This document shows positions 7,517 to 14,786 of a DNA stretch of 51,729 nt, piece by piece. A program made the translations under genes and the position numbers. The stretch covers positions 1 through 51,729 of the forward strand of contig PAOB01000042.1 of the NCBI GenBank assembly GCA_002708445.1. Reading direction: 5' to 3'. How positions within the stretch are numbered: position 1 is the stretch's first letter; the number at the start of each line of letters is the position of its first letter. The DNA is from Candidatus Arcticimaribacter sp. Its GTDB lineage: Bacteria > Bacteroidota > Bacteroidia > Flavobacteriales > Flavobacteriaceae. The notes beneath the pieces are model-generated. The model saw only the letters and a program-made list of their open reading frames with translations, made no database searches and was not told where the DNA came from.

Positions 7517-8254
7517 ATGGATACACAAGAGATCTTCGGAGTTCGTGCAATCATAGAATGCATAGAAGCAAATCAAAATATTGATAAAGTATTTTTATTA
7601 AAAGAGCAAAAAAGTTCTCTTTTCAAGCAACTTGAAAATTTAATTCGCGAAAAAAAAGTAGCTCATAGCTATGTCCCGATTGAGCGACTCGACCGATTTT
7701 CTAATAAAAACCATCAAGGTGCTGTTGCCACCATATCTCCCATTACTTATTGGGATTTAGAACCCTTGATTGAAAATGTATTAGAAAAAGAAGCAGTCCC
7801 AATATTTTTACTTCTCGATAATATTACAGATACTCGTAATTTGGGTGCAATCATTCGTTCCGCATCAGCTACTGGAGTTGCTGGAATTATTCTCCCGCAA
7901 AGCGGTAGTGCTAGAATAAATTCTGATACGATTAAAACCTCAGCAGGAGCTTTATTCTCAGTACCCATTGCCAAAGTAGATCACCTAAAAGATGCCATTT
8001 ATCTATTTAAAGCTTACGAGATTGAACCTCTTGCTATTTCAGAAAAGGTTTCGGAAACTGTTTATGAAAAGAACCTAAAAAAACCCATTGCCTTAATCAT
8101 GGGATCTGAAGAAAAAGGAATTTCAAAAGGAATTTTGAATGTTGTAACTGAAAAAGCTAAACTACCGATGGAAGGAGCCATAGCCTCGCTTAATGTTGCT
8201 GTTGCTTGTGGATGTGTTCTATATGAAATTGTAAGACAACGAAAATTCTCCTAA
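7517..8254 (+). CDS. rlmB: 23S rRNA 2'-O-ribose methyltransferase, RlmB type (SpoU/TrmH family)
   Basis: This 245-residue protein has the SpoU-family trefoil-knot methyltransferase signatures in order: NLGAIIRSA (108-116, with the catalytic-type Arg114), GSEEKG (196-201) and LPMEGAIASLNVAVA (216-230). The N-terminal 75 residues form the RNA-substrate-binding domain (IFGVRAIIECIEA, HQGAVA). By family it transfers a methyl group from S-adenosylmethionine to the ribose of a 23S rRNA guanosine (G2251 in E. coli). RlmB is preferred over TrmH because of the N-terminal domain and the FGVRAI and HQG motifs. It is followed by rarA after 18 bases and may be cotranscribed. A second, more divergent SpoU member lies at 14037. 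Confidence 0.9.
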   Translation: MDTQEIFGVRAIIECIEANQNIDKVFLLKEQKSSLFKQLENLIREKKVAHSYVPIERLDRFSNKNHQGAVATISPITYWDLEPLIENVLEKEAVPIFLLLDNITDTRNLGAIIRSASATGVAGIILPQSGSARINSDTIKTSAGALFSVPIAKVDHLKDAIYLFKAYEIEPLAISEKVSETVYEKNLKKPIALIMGSEEKGISKGILNVVTEKAKLPMEGAIASLNVAVACGCVLYEIVRQRKFS

Positions 8255-8272
8255 CTTACTTATCTTAGTGCT

Positions 8273-9550
8273 ATGATAGCACCATTAGCTGAACGAATGC
8301 GTCCAAAAACGATCGACCAATATGTAGGTCAACAACACTTAATTGGATCCAAAGGTGCACTGCTACCCATATTGAAAACAGGGCAATTACCCTCACTGAT
8401 ACTATGGGGACCGCCTGGTACCGGAAAAACCACCCTAGCCACCATTATGGCTAAAACAAACGATCGTCCCTTTTACAGCCTTTCAGCGATAAATTCAGGA
8501 GTAAAAGAAGTCCGTGAGATAATTGATAAAGCCAAAAAAAACGTAGGGCTATTTACTCAAAAAGGACCTCTGTTGTTTATTGATGAAATCCATCGGTTCA
8601 GTAAATCCCAGCAAGACTCTCTTCTAGGAGCAGTAGAAAAAGGATTTGTAACCTTGATAGGAGCCACCACTGAGAATCCTAGTTTTGAAGTAATCAAAGC
8701 GTTACTTTCCCGTTGTCAAGTTTACACCCTCAATCCACTTCTTAAGGAAGACCTTCAACTTCTTCTAAAGCGTGCAATTCAGGAGGATGAGATTCTAAAA
8801 GAAAAAAAAATAACTCTTGTTGAAGATCAAGCACTCCTCAAACTATCAGGAGGTGATGCACGAAAAATGTTATCTCTTCTAGAACTCATAGTAATGAGTC
8901 AGGACGGAAATAAAATCAGTATTACCGATGAAATTGTATTGGAAAAGGCACAAACAAAAACGGTTTTATTTGACAAAGATGGAGATCAACACTATGACAT
9001 CATATCGGCTTTTATCAAATCCATCCGCGGCAGTGATCCCAATGCAGCAGTTTATTGGTTAGCTCGGCTTATTGAAGGAGGAGAAGATGTGAAATTCATT
9101 GCTCGTCGGTTACTTATTTTGGCCTCCGAAGATATTGGAAATGCAAATCCAACTGCACTGGTTTTGGCAAACAATACTTTTCAGACAGTAGCAGCAATTG
9201 GATATCCAGAAGCTCGAATAATATTAAGCCAATGTGTAGTTTATTTGGCAACAAGCCCAAAAAGTAACGCAAGTTACAAGGCCATAGGAAAAGCTCAAAA
9301 ATTGGTAAATGATACTGGAAGCTTAAAAGTGCCGTTAGCTCTTAGAAATGCTGTAAGCCCACTAATGGAAGATTTGGACTATGGAAAAGGATACCAATAT
9401 GCACATGATTATGATTTGAATTTTGTAGATCAAGAATTTTTACCTAAAGAAATTAGTGAAACTAAATTTTATGAACCCGGTCAAAATTCTAAAGAGGAGA
9501 GTATTCGCTTGTTTCTAAAAAAACGCTGGAAAGATAAATATGATTACTAG
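8273..9550 (+). CDS. rarA: Replication-associated recombination protein A (AAA+ ATPase)
   Basis: This 425-residue AAA+ ATPase belongs to the RarA/MgsA/WRNIP1 family, which acts at stalled replication forks. Visible are [20 protein letters not shown] at the N-terminus, Walker [10 protein letters not shown] (about 46-54), Walker [11 protein letters not shown] (about 99-108), sensor 1 [10 protein letters not shown] and sensor 2 [12 protein letters not shown]. The C-terminal tetramerisation domain holds [21 protein letters not shown]. Length fits the family. The gene is convergent with trkH, and the two 3' ends overlap by 4 bases (9547-9550) with no room for a terminator. A TATCTTAG sequence shortly before the ATG resembles a -7 element, so rarA may also have its own promoter. 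Confidence 0.93.
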   Translation: MIAPLAERMRPKTIDQYVGQQHLIGSKGALLPILKTGQLPSLILWGPPGTGKTTLATIMAKTNDRPFYSLSAINSGVKEVREIIDKAKKNVGLFTQKGPLLFIDEIHRFSKSQQDSLLGAVEKGFVTLIGATTENPSFEVIKALLSRCQVYTLNPLLKEDLQLLLKRAIQEDEILKEKKITLVEDQALLKLSGGDARKMLSLLELIVMSQDGNKISITDEIVLEKAQTKTVLFDKDGDQHYDIISAFIKSIRGSDPNAAVYWLARLIEGGEDVKFIARRLLILASEDIGNANPTALVLANNTFQTVAAIGYPEARIILSQCVVYLATSPKSNASYKAIGKAQKLVNDTGSLKVPLALRNAVSPLMEDLDYGKGYQYAHDYDLNFVDQEFLPKEISETKFYEPGQNSKEESIRLFLKKRWKDKYDY

Positions 9551-11043
9551 TTCTTTTTCCAAAAAAATGGAGTAAACAAAATCAAAACAGTAAAGAGTTC
9601 TAACCTTCCTAAGAGCATAAGAAAAGAAGCCCACCATTTTCCAAGTAAAGGCAATTCGCCATAAGAAAATGAAGGGCCATAATTACCAAGCGCTGGTCCA
9701 ACATTCCCCAAACTTGAAGCAGCAACACCAATTGCTGACTCAAAGTTTAACCCCAAAGCTCCAAAAACTAGAGCTCCAAAAATAAAAGACAGCATGTAAA
9801 GTATGAAGAAGGCATAAATATTATGAATTATTTCTTCTTTAAGTATGGAGCCGTTATGTCTTGGCTGAATGATAGCATTGGGATGCAGGGCCCGTTTGAA
9901 TTCTAAAAAACCACTTTTTATCATCAACAAATGACGTACTCCTTTGATTCCACCAGATGTCGATCCTGCAGAACCTCCAACAAACATTAATCCAAAAAAA
10001 ACTATGGTCAAAAAGGGAGTCCATGATGTAAAATCAGCAGTCACAAATCCAGTAGTGGTAATCACTGCAACTATTTGGAAAAAAGCATGGCGAAATGAAC
10101 TTTCAATTGATCCCAATACTTGGGGATGATCAAAAGAACTGACAGTCAAATCGACTTGGGTAAGCAAGACAATACTTACTAACAGGGTTGTTATTCCAAT
10201 AAAAAAGATAAAATATTTAAACTCTTGGTCGCGAAGAATTTTTTGAACTTTCCCTGTAAAAGCAAAATAGCTTAAAACAAAATTAGTTCCTGCAATGATC
10301 ATAAAAAAGGTGATGATGTACTGAATGATAGGAGTGTCATTCCAAAAAGCAATACTTGAATTTTTGGTAGAAAATCCCCCTGTAGAGACAGTACTCATAG
10401 CGTGATTAACTGCATCAAATAAACTCATTCCTGCAAAAAACAAAAGCAAGGTTTCAATTAATGTAAATCCAAAATAAATAAACCACAACCGTTTTGCAGT
10501 GTCCGTAATTCTTGGGTGCAGTTTATCGCTGCTAGGCCCTGGGGCCTCTGCAGCAAACAATTGCATTCCGCCAATGCCCAATAGGGGTAAAATAGCAATT
10601 GCCAAAACGATAATTCCCATTCCGCCTATCCAATGTGTTGTGCTTCTCCAAAATAAAATGCCCATAGGTAAAGATTCAATATCATTTAACACAGAAGAAC
10701 CTGTGGTTGTGTATCCAGACATTGTTTCAAAAAAAGCTGATGAAACATCGGGGATAACACCCGAAAAAAGATAAGGAAGCATTCCAGATAAGGACATCAA
10801 AACCCATCCAAAACTAACCACAATGTACCCCTCTCTTTTTTGGATTTGTTTGCTGTGATTCCGAGATAAAAGCATGATAAAGACCCCTAAAAACAAAACT
10901 AAAAAAGCAGCAAAAGTAAGCTCAAAAGTTACACCATCATCAGTCAATAGACTTACCAAAGAAGACAACAACATAAATCCTCCATTGAAAAGGAGAAGCA
11001 GTCCCATGAGGTTTGCTATGATTTGTTTATTGATTTTATGCAT
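9547..11043 (-). CDS. trkH: Trk/Ktr potassium transporter membrane subunit
   Basis: This 498-residue polytopic inner membrane protein has the four M1-pore-M2 repeats of the TrkH/KtrB superfamily. The four selectivity-filter loops are readable: SGYTTTGSS, STVSTGGFS, AVITTTGFV and SSLGNVGPA, each keeping the key glycine. It takes up potassium, gated by the cytoplasmic ring of TrkA encoded directly upstream; the trkA stop is one base before this ATG. Two extra N-terminal hydrophobic segments make it TrkH-like rather than the shorter KtrB. Nothing is missing. Transcription most likely comes from the promoter upstream of trkA. Confidence 0.93.
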   Translation of the reverse strand: MHKINKQIIANLMGLLLLFNGGFMLLSSLVSLLTDDGVTFELTFAAFLVLFLGVFIMLLSRNHSKQIQKREGYIVVSFGWVLMSLSGMLPYLFSGVIPDVSSAFFETMSGYTTTGSSVLNDIESLPMGILFWRSTTHWIGGMGIIVLAIAILPLLGIGGMQLFAAEAPGPSSDKLHPRITDTAKRLWFIYFGFTLIETLLLFFAGMSLFDAVNHAMSTVSTGGFSTKNSSIAFWNDTPIIQYIITFFMIIAGTNFVLSYFAFTGKVQKILRDQEFKYFIFFIGITTLLVSIVLLTQVDLTVSSFDHPQVLGSIESSFRHAFFQIVAVITTTGFVTADFTSWTPFLTIVFFGLMFVGGSAGSTSGGIKGVRHLLMIKSGFLEFKRALHPNAIIQPRHNGSILKEEIIHNIYAFFILYMLSFIFGALVFGALGLNFESAIGVAASSLGNVGPALGNYGPSFSYGELPLLGKWWASFLMLLGRLELFTVLILFTPFFWKKN

Positions 11044-11044
11044 C

Positions 11045-12394
11045 TTATTGAAACAAACTTTCTACTTTTCGAATCGCTCGAGGTAGGCAACAAACTACAA
11101 CACGATCACCTGCTTCAATAATGTAGTCTCCTAAAACGATAGCACCTGTACCTTCTTTTATTACACCTCCAATTGTTGCTGATCTTGGGAAGTTAATATC
11201 TTTAATACTTAAACCGTTGACTTTAGATTCTGGCTTTACAATAAATTCTAAAATTTCAGCATTCATATTTGTCAATGTAGTCATATCGACAACCTCTCCC
11301 CTTCTAATGTATCTAAAGATAGTATTTGCTGTGAGTAATTTTTTATTGATTAAAGTATCTATTCCTATGGAATGCGATAGTTGAAAATAATCCATGTTCT
11401 CTACCAAAGCGATCGCTTTCTTTACTTTTTTTGATTTAGCCATTAAACAGGACATGATGTTAGTCTCCGAATTTTCAGTGACCGAAATAAAAGCGTCCAT
11501 TGAATCGATATCTTCTTCTTCTAGGAGTTCTACACTCCTTCCATCTCCGTGAATAACCATTGCATTGGGGAGTTGGTCTGCAATTTCAAAAGCCTTTGTT
11601 TTATTTTGCTCTACAATAGTGACGTTAAATTTTTTCTCGCACAACTCACGAGCAGTATTCAAGCCTATTTTTCCACCCCCTAAAATCATGATATTTTTAA
11701 CAGATTCTTTGGTTTTCCCAGTCAACTTGTACAATTCTTCTACTCCTTCCTTCAAGGTTATAAAATAAACTTGATCATTAGGTTCAAAAACCGTATCTCC
11801 CCGAGGTATTATTGTGTACTGGGTTTCTTTGCGTTGCAAAGCAATAGGCATAAAATGTAGATCTGGAAATATCGTTGCCGCCTCTTTTACGGACTTTCCT
11901 ACAAAAGGAACCGAAGGATCTAATTTTGTTCCAATAAGGGTAAGTTCGCCATTTTCAAACTCATAACTGTCACTAAATGCTGACTGATCAAGTAGTTGTT
12001 GTATTTCAATAGCAGCTAATTCTTCGGGTGAAAAAAGCTCATCTACGCCTAAATCAGAAAAACTAACCCCATCTGTGGCATTGATGAATTCAATACTTGA
12101 AATACGAGCAAGTGTTTTTTTACAACCCAATTGCTTTGCTAAAGCACAAATAGTTATGTTGGTGGTCTCTTGTGCAGTGACAGAAATAAATAGATCGGAG
12201 TTTCCGACATCGGCGTCTCTTATCAAGGATAAGGAACATGCATCACCCTTTATCGTTTTGATGTCTAAATTATTTTCAGCATAATTGAGACGCTCCTTAT
12301 CGGTGTCAATAAGGGTAATATCTTGGGATTCGAAAGAAAGAAGTTTAGCAAGATGAAATCCAACTTCTCCAGCCCCTGCGATAATTATTTTCAT
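11045..12394 (-). CDS. trkA: Trk potassium uptake regulatory protein TrkA
   Basis: This 449-residue cytoplasmic protein contains two complete RCK units, as in full-length TrkA. The first Rossmann fold begins MKIIIAGAGEVG and has an acidic residue at the end of strand 2 (TLIDTD) for NAD(H) binding. The second begins near residue 234 with NIMILGGGKIG and TIVEQN. Each is followed by a TrkA-C domain (about 140-220 and 370-449). It assembles under TrkH and gates potassium flux in response to nucleotides. It is first gene of a two-gene operon with trkH and divergent from menG, with promoter motifs for both directions in the 160-base gap. Confidence 0.93.
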   Translation of the reverse strand: MKIIIAGAGEVGFHLAKLLSFESQDITLIDTDKERLNYAENNLDIKTIKGDACSLSLIRDADVGNSDLFISVTAQETTNITICALAKQLGCKKTLARISSIEFINATDGVSFSDLGVDELFSPEELAAIEIQQLLDQSAFSDSYEFENGELTLIGTKLDPSVPFVGKSVKEAATIFPDLHFMPIALQRKETQYTIIPRGDTVFEPNDQVYFITLKEGVEELYKLTGKTKESVKNIMILGGGKIGLNTARELCEKKFNVTIVEQNKTKAFEIADQLPNAMVIHGDGRSVELLEEEDIDSMDAFISVTENSETNIMSCLMAKSKKVKKAIALVENMDYFQLSHSIGIDTLINKKLLTANTIFRYIRRGEVVDMTTLTNMNAEILEFIVKPESKVNGLSIKDINFPRSATIGGVIKEGTGAIVLGDYIIEAGDRVVVCCLPRAIRKVESLFQ

Positions 12395-12419
12395 AGAGTG
12401 ATATTCGATAAACTCATAA

Positions 12420-12458
12420 CAAATATACTAATTAGTTTAGAGTTTGTTCACAAATGTA
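12420..12458 (-). promoter_or_regulatory. Promoter region of trkA-trkH
   Basis: The minus strand carries TATATTTG at 12427-12420, a full match to TAnnTTTG, about 25 bases before the trkA ATG. A second match, TACATTTG, is at 12458-12451; its TTTG could instead serve as a -33 element with a long 23-base spacer. One or two start sites are possible. Confidence 0.55.
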
Positions 12459-12542
12459 ATTCTCATAAATTTAAATTGAATCGATACAATACTTTACTGT
12501 GAATAATGAGAACTAAATAGCGGATAAAATCACTCCATTACA

Positions 12543-12550
12543 TATCTTTG
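12543..12550 (+). promoter_or_regulatory. -7 element of menG
   Basis: TATCTTTG matches TAnnTTTG exactly and is followed six bases later by the menG ATG at 12557. Transcription would begin only about three bases before the start codon. This also rules out the TTG at 12548, which lies inside the promoter element. Confidence 0.6.
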
Positions 12551-12556
12551 CATTCT

Positions 12557-13288
12557 ATGAAAAAGAGTGTTACCCCTTATGCTAACCAGCAAGGTTCCAA
12601 AAAAAAGCAGGTTACCAAAATGTTTGATGGGATTTCTTCAAATTACGACTTTTTGAATCGAATAATATCCCTTGGTATCGATATTAAATGGAGAAATAGA
12701 GTTGTTGAAATTTTGATGGCCAAAAAACCCAATAGCATTTTGGATATTGCTACTGGAACAGGAGATTTGGCTTTAGCACTCTATAAAACACGGGCCTCAA
12801 GGATTGTCGGCCTTGATATTTCACCAGGAATGCTCGCCAAGGGAAAGGATAAAGTTAATGCACAAAATTTGGAAAACACTATTGAAATGGTTCTAGGAGA
12901 CAGTGAGGCATTAAAGTACAAAGAATGTTCCTTCGATGCAGTTACTGTAGCTTTTGGGGTTCGGAATTTTGAAAACCTAGAATTGGGCCTATCCGAATTA
13001 TTTAGAGTCCTAAAATCAGAGGGAACTTTGGTAATTCTAGAAACTGCTGTCCCAACGAAATTTCCCTTTAAACAAGGTTATTCAATCTACACAAAATTCT
13101 TAGTCCCCTTAATGGGTAAGCTCTTTACTCGCGATCAAGCTGCCTATAAATATCTTTCGGATTCTGCTGCTGTTTTTCCTCATGGAAAACAGTTCAACAA
13201 TATTTTAAAGAAAATTGGGTTTATAGAAGTAGAAGATCGCCCACAAACCTTAGGGGTTGCTTCAATTTATTGTGCCACAAAACCTTAA
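12557..13288 (+). CDS. menG: Demethylmenaquinone methyltransferase
   Basis: This protein of 243 residues catalyses the last step of menaquinone synthesis, SAM-dependent C-methylation of demethylmenaquinone (UbiE/MenG family). Motifs are MFDGISSNYDFLNRIISLG near the N-terminus, the SAM site ILDIATGTGDLAL, the acidic strand end IVGLDISPGML, and AFGVRNFENL plus the C-terminal PHGKQFNNILKKIGF. The start is the ATG at 12557, because the longer frame begins with a TTG inside the -7 element. In a respiring flavobacterium menaquinone rather than ubiquinone is the expected product, hence menG (also called ubiE). Its 3' end overlaps porT by up to 32 bases, implying translational coupling. Confidence 0.92.
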   Translation: MKKSVTPYANQQGSKKKQVTKMFDGISSNYDFLNRIISLGIDIKWRNRVVEILMAKKPNSILDIATGTGDLALALYKTRASRIVGLDISPGMLAKGKDKVNAQNLENTIEMVLGDSEALKYKECSFDAVTVAFGVRNFENLELGLSELFRVLKSEGTLVILETAVPTKFPFKQGYSIYTKFLVPLMGKLFTRDQAAYKYLSDSAAVFPHGKQFNNILKKIGFIEVEDRPQTLGVASIYCATKP

Positions 13289-14036
13289 TCTAAAGTTATT
13301 ATTTCATTTAATAATCCTTTCACTTCTGGGGGTTAAGCTTTCTTATGCTCAATATCCAACAGTTCGTGAGCGGATTCAACACCTTCAAGATTTTGATGAA
13401 AAATTTTTGCATTACGGATACTTTTTTGGTTTTAATGAATTTGGATACAAAATTGAGTATGTCAGGGACTATTCTGGATCAACCATACTAAAAGGGCGCG
13501 GATTACCTGACATTAATATTGTTAAAAACTTTGGTTTCAACGTAGGTCTTATTGGTGACATGCGCATCAATAAATTTTTGAACCTTCGATTTGAACCAGG
13601 ACTCTATTATTCTCAACGAGACTTTATTTACCCAAAAGCAACACCTGGACTTGTTACAGATCAAGATTATCTCAGAGAAATAAAATCTACCTACATTCAT
13701 CTTCCATTCCTAGTGAAATTCAGTTCAGAACGAATCAACAACTTTAGACCTTTTCTTGTGGGCGGTATTTCAACTTCCTTTAATCTTTCTAGTAATGATA
13801 AAAATAAAGACGATAATTCAAACAATGTTTTTCGGGTAATAAATCAAACCTACAACTATGAAATTGGATTTGGAATTGACTTTTATTTACCGTACTTCAA
13901 ATTTTCGCCATCCATTAGAGGAGTTTTTTCTATTGATAATGAAATCATTCAAGACAACGATCCAACAAGCCCTTGGACCTCTAACATTGATAAATTATTC
14001 TCACAGGGACTGATAATCAATTTTACTTTTGAATAA
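13257..14036 (+). CDS. porT: PorT-family outer membrane protein (type IX secretion)
   Basis: This protein of up to 259 residues has a signal peptide (LLFHLIILSLLGVKLSYAQ) and an eight-stranded-type barrel pattern. Segments such as GYFFGFNEFGYKIEYVRDY, FGFNVGLIGDMRINKFLNLR and ELGLYYSQRDF-like strands occur, ending in GLIINFTFE. It fits PorT/SprT, an outer membrane component needed for type IX secretion and gliding, and porT directly after menG/ubiE is a common Bacteroidota arrangement. There is no ATG in frame before the signal peptide. Translation must start at TTG 13257 or GTG 13272, both inside menG, so it is probably coupled to menG translation. The family call rests on length, signal, strand pattern and context. 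Confidence 0.85.
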   Translation: MLQFIVPQNLNLKLLFHLIILSLLGVKLSYAQYPTVRERIQHLQDFDEKFLHYGYFFGFNEFGYKIEYVRDYSGSTILKGRGLPDINIVKNFGFNVGLIGDMRINKFLNLRFEPGLYYSQRDFIYPKATPGLVTDQDYLREIKSTYIHLPFLVKFSSERINNFRPFLVGGISTSFNLSSNDKNKDDNSNNVFRVINQTYNYEIGFGIDFYLPYFKFSPSIRGVFSIDNEIIQDNDPTSPWTSNIDKLFSQGLIINFTFE

Positions 14037-14750
14037 TTAAGGCTTGAATGCTTGCCCCAAAATAATTGCAGCTGCAAGAGCCACATTTAAACTTTCAGCT
14101 CCATTTTTTGAGCCAAAACGAGGTATTGTAAGTTTATGTTGAATAATTGCCTCAACTTCTTGAGATATTCCATGTGATTCGCTTCCCATTATCAAAACAC
14201 CTTCAGGATCAATTGAAGTGTTGTAAATTGAATTTCCTTTCATAAAAGTTCCATAAATTGGTTTGCTAGACTTTTTGAGAAAAGCTACAAGATTAGTGTA
14301 AACACAACTGATATTTGATAATGATCCCATTGTTGCTTGAACAACCTTTGGATTGTAGCAATCCACTGTATTGGGCGAACATATCAAACTAGAAATTCCA
14401 AACCAGTCACAAAGTCTGATAATCGTTCCTAAATTCCCTGGGTCTGTTACTCCATCTAGAACCATAATAAGACCCTCCTGAAAAAATTCATTTTGCTTTG
14501 GTATTCGAAAAATCCCAAGCACTTTACTTGGTGATTTCAACAAGGTAATCCTTTCCATCTCCTTTGGGCTTACATAATTGAATTCAGCTTCATCAAAAGC
14601 ATCAACTGCGTAAATTACCTCTGCTTTACATCCCGACTTCAATAAATCTAGAACTGTTTTTTTACCCTCGGCAATAAAAACACCTTCTTCTTTTCGATTC
14701 TTTTTGTGTCGTAAATTTTTGATTCGTTTGATTTCATTCTTTGTAATCAT
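14037..14750 (-). CDS. SpoU/TrmH-family RNA 2'-O-methyltransferase, substrate not assigned
   Basis: This 237-residue SAM-dependent ribose methyltransferase has the three family motifs: LDGVTDPGNLGTIIR (about 97-111), IMGSESHGIS (about 188-197) and LTIPRFGSKNGAESLNVALA (about 206-226). The N-terminus, ITKNEIKRIKNLRHKKNRKEEGVFIAEGKK, is the basic RNA-binding domain seen in the TsnR/YsgA-like branch. It differs clearly from the RlmB at 7517, so the two are not recent duplicates. Which rRNA or tRNA nucleotide it modifies cannot be told from sequence. It is divergent from tamL with three bases between the longest frames, and convergent and directly abutting with porT. Confidence 0.88.
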   Translation of the reverse strand: MITKNEIKRIKNLRHKKNRKEEGVFIAEGKKTVLDLLKSGCKAEVIYAVDAFDEAEFNYVSPKEMERITLLKSPSKVLGIFRIPKQNEFFQEGLIMVLDGVTDPGNLGTIIRLCDWFGISSLICSPNTVDCYNPKVVQATMGSLSNISCVYTNLVAFLKKSSKPIYGTFMKGNSIYNTSIDPEGVLIMGSESHGISQEVEAIIQHKLTIPRFGSKNGAESLNVALAAAIILGQAFKP

Positions 14751-14759
14751 AAAATGATG

Positions 14760-14767
14760 TATTTTTG
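14760..14767 (+). promoter_or_regulatory. -7 element of tamL
   Basis: TATTTTTG fits TAnnTTTG. A TTTG at 14740-14743 is upstream with a short 16-base spacer. The element lies inside the longest tamL frame and so argues for the downstream TTG start at 14787. Confidence 0.5.
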
Positions 14768-14786
14768 CCTTAAATTAGGTATTACT

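Noticed and set aside
7517-14750. The two SpoU-family methyltransferases as a recent duplication
   Set aside because: They share only the family motifs, differ in their N-terminal domains and are separated by unrelated genes on opposite strands.
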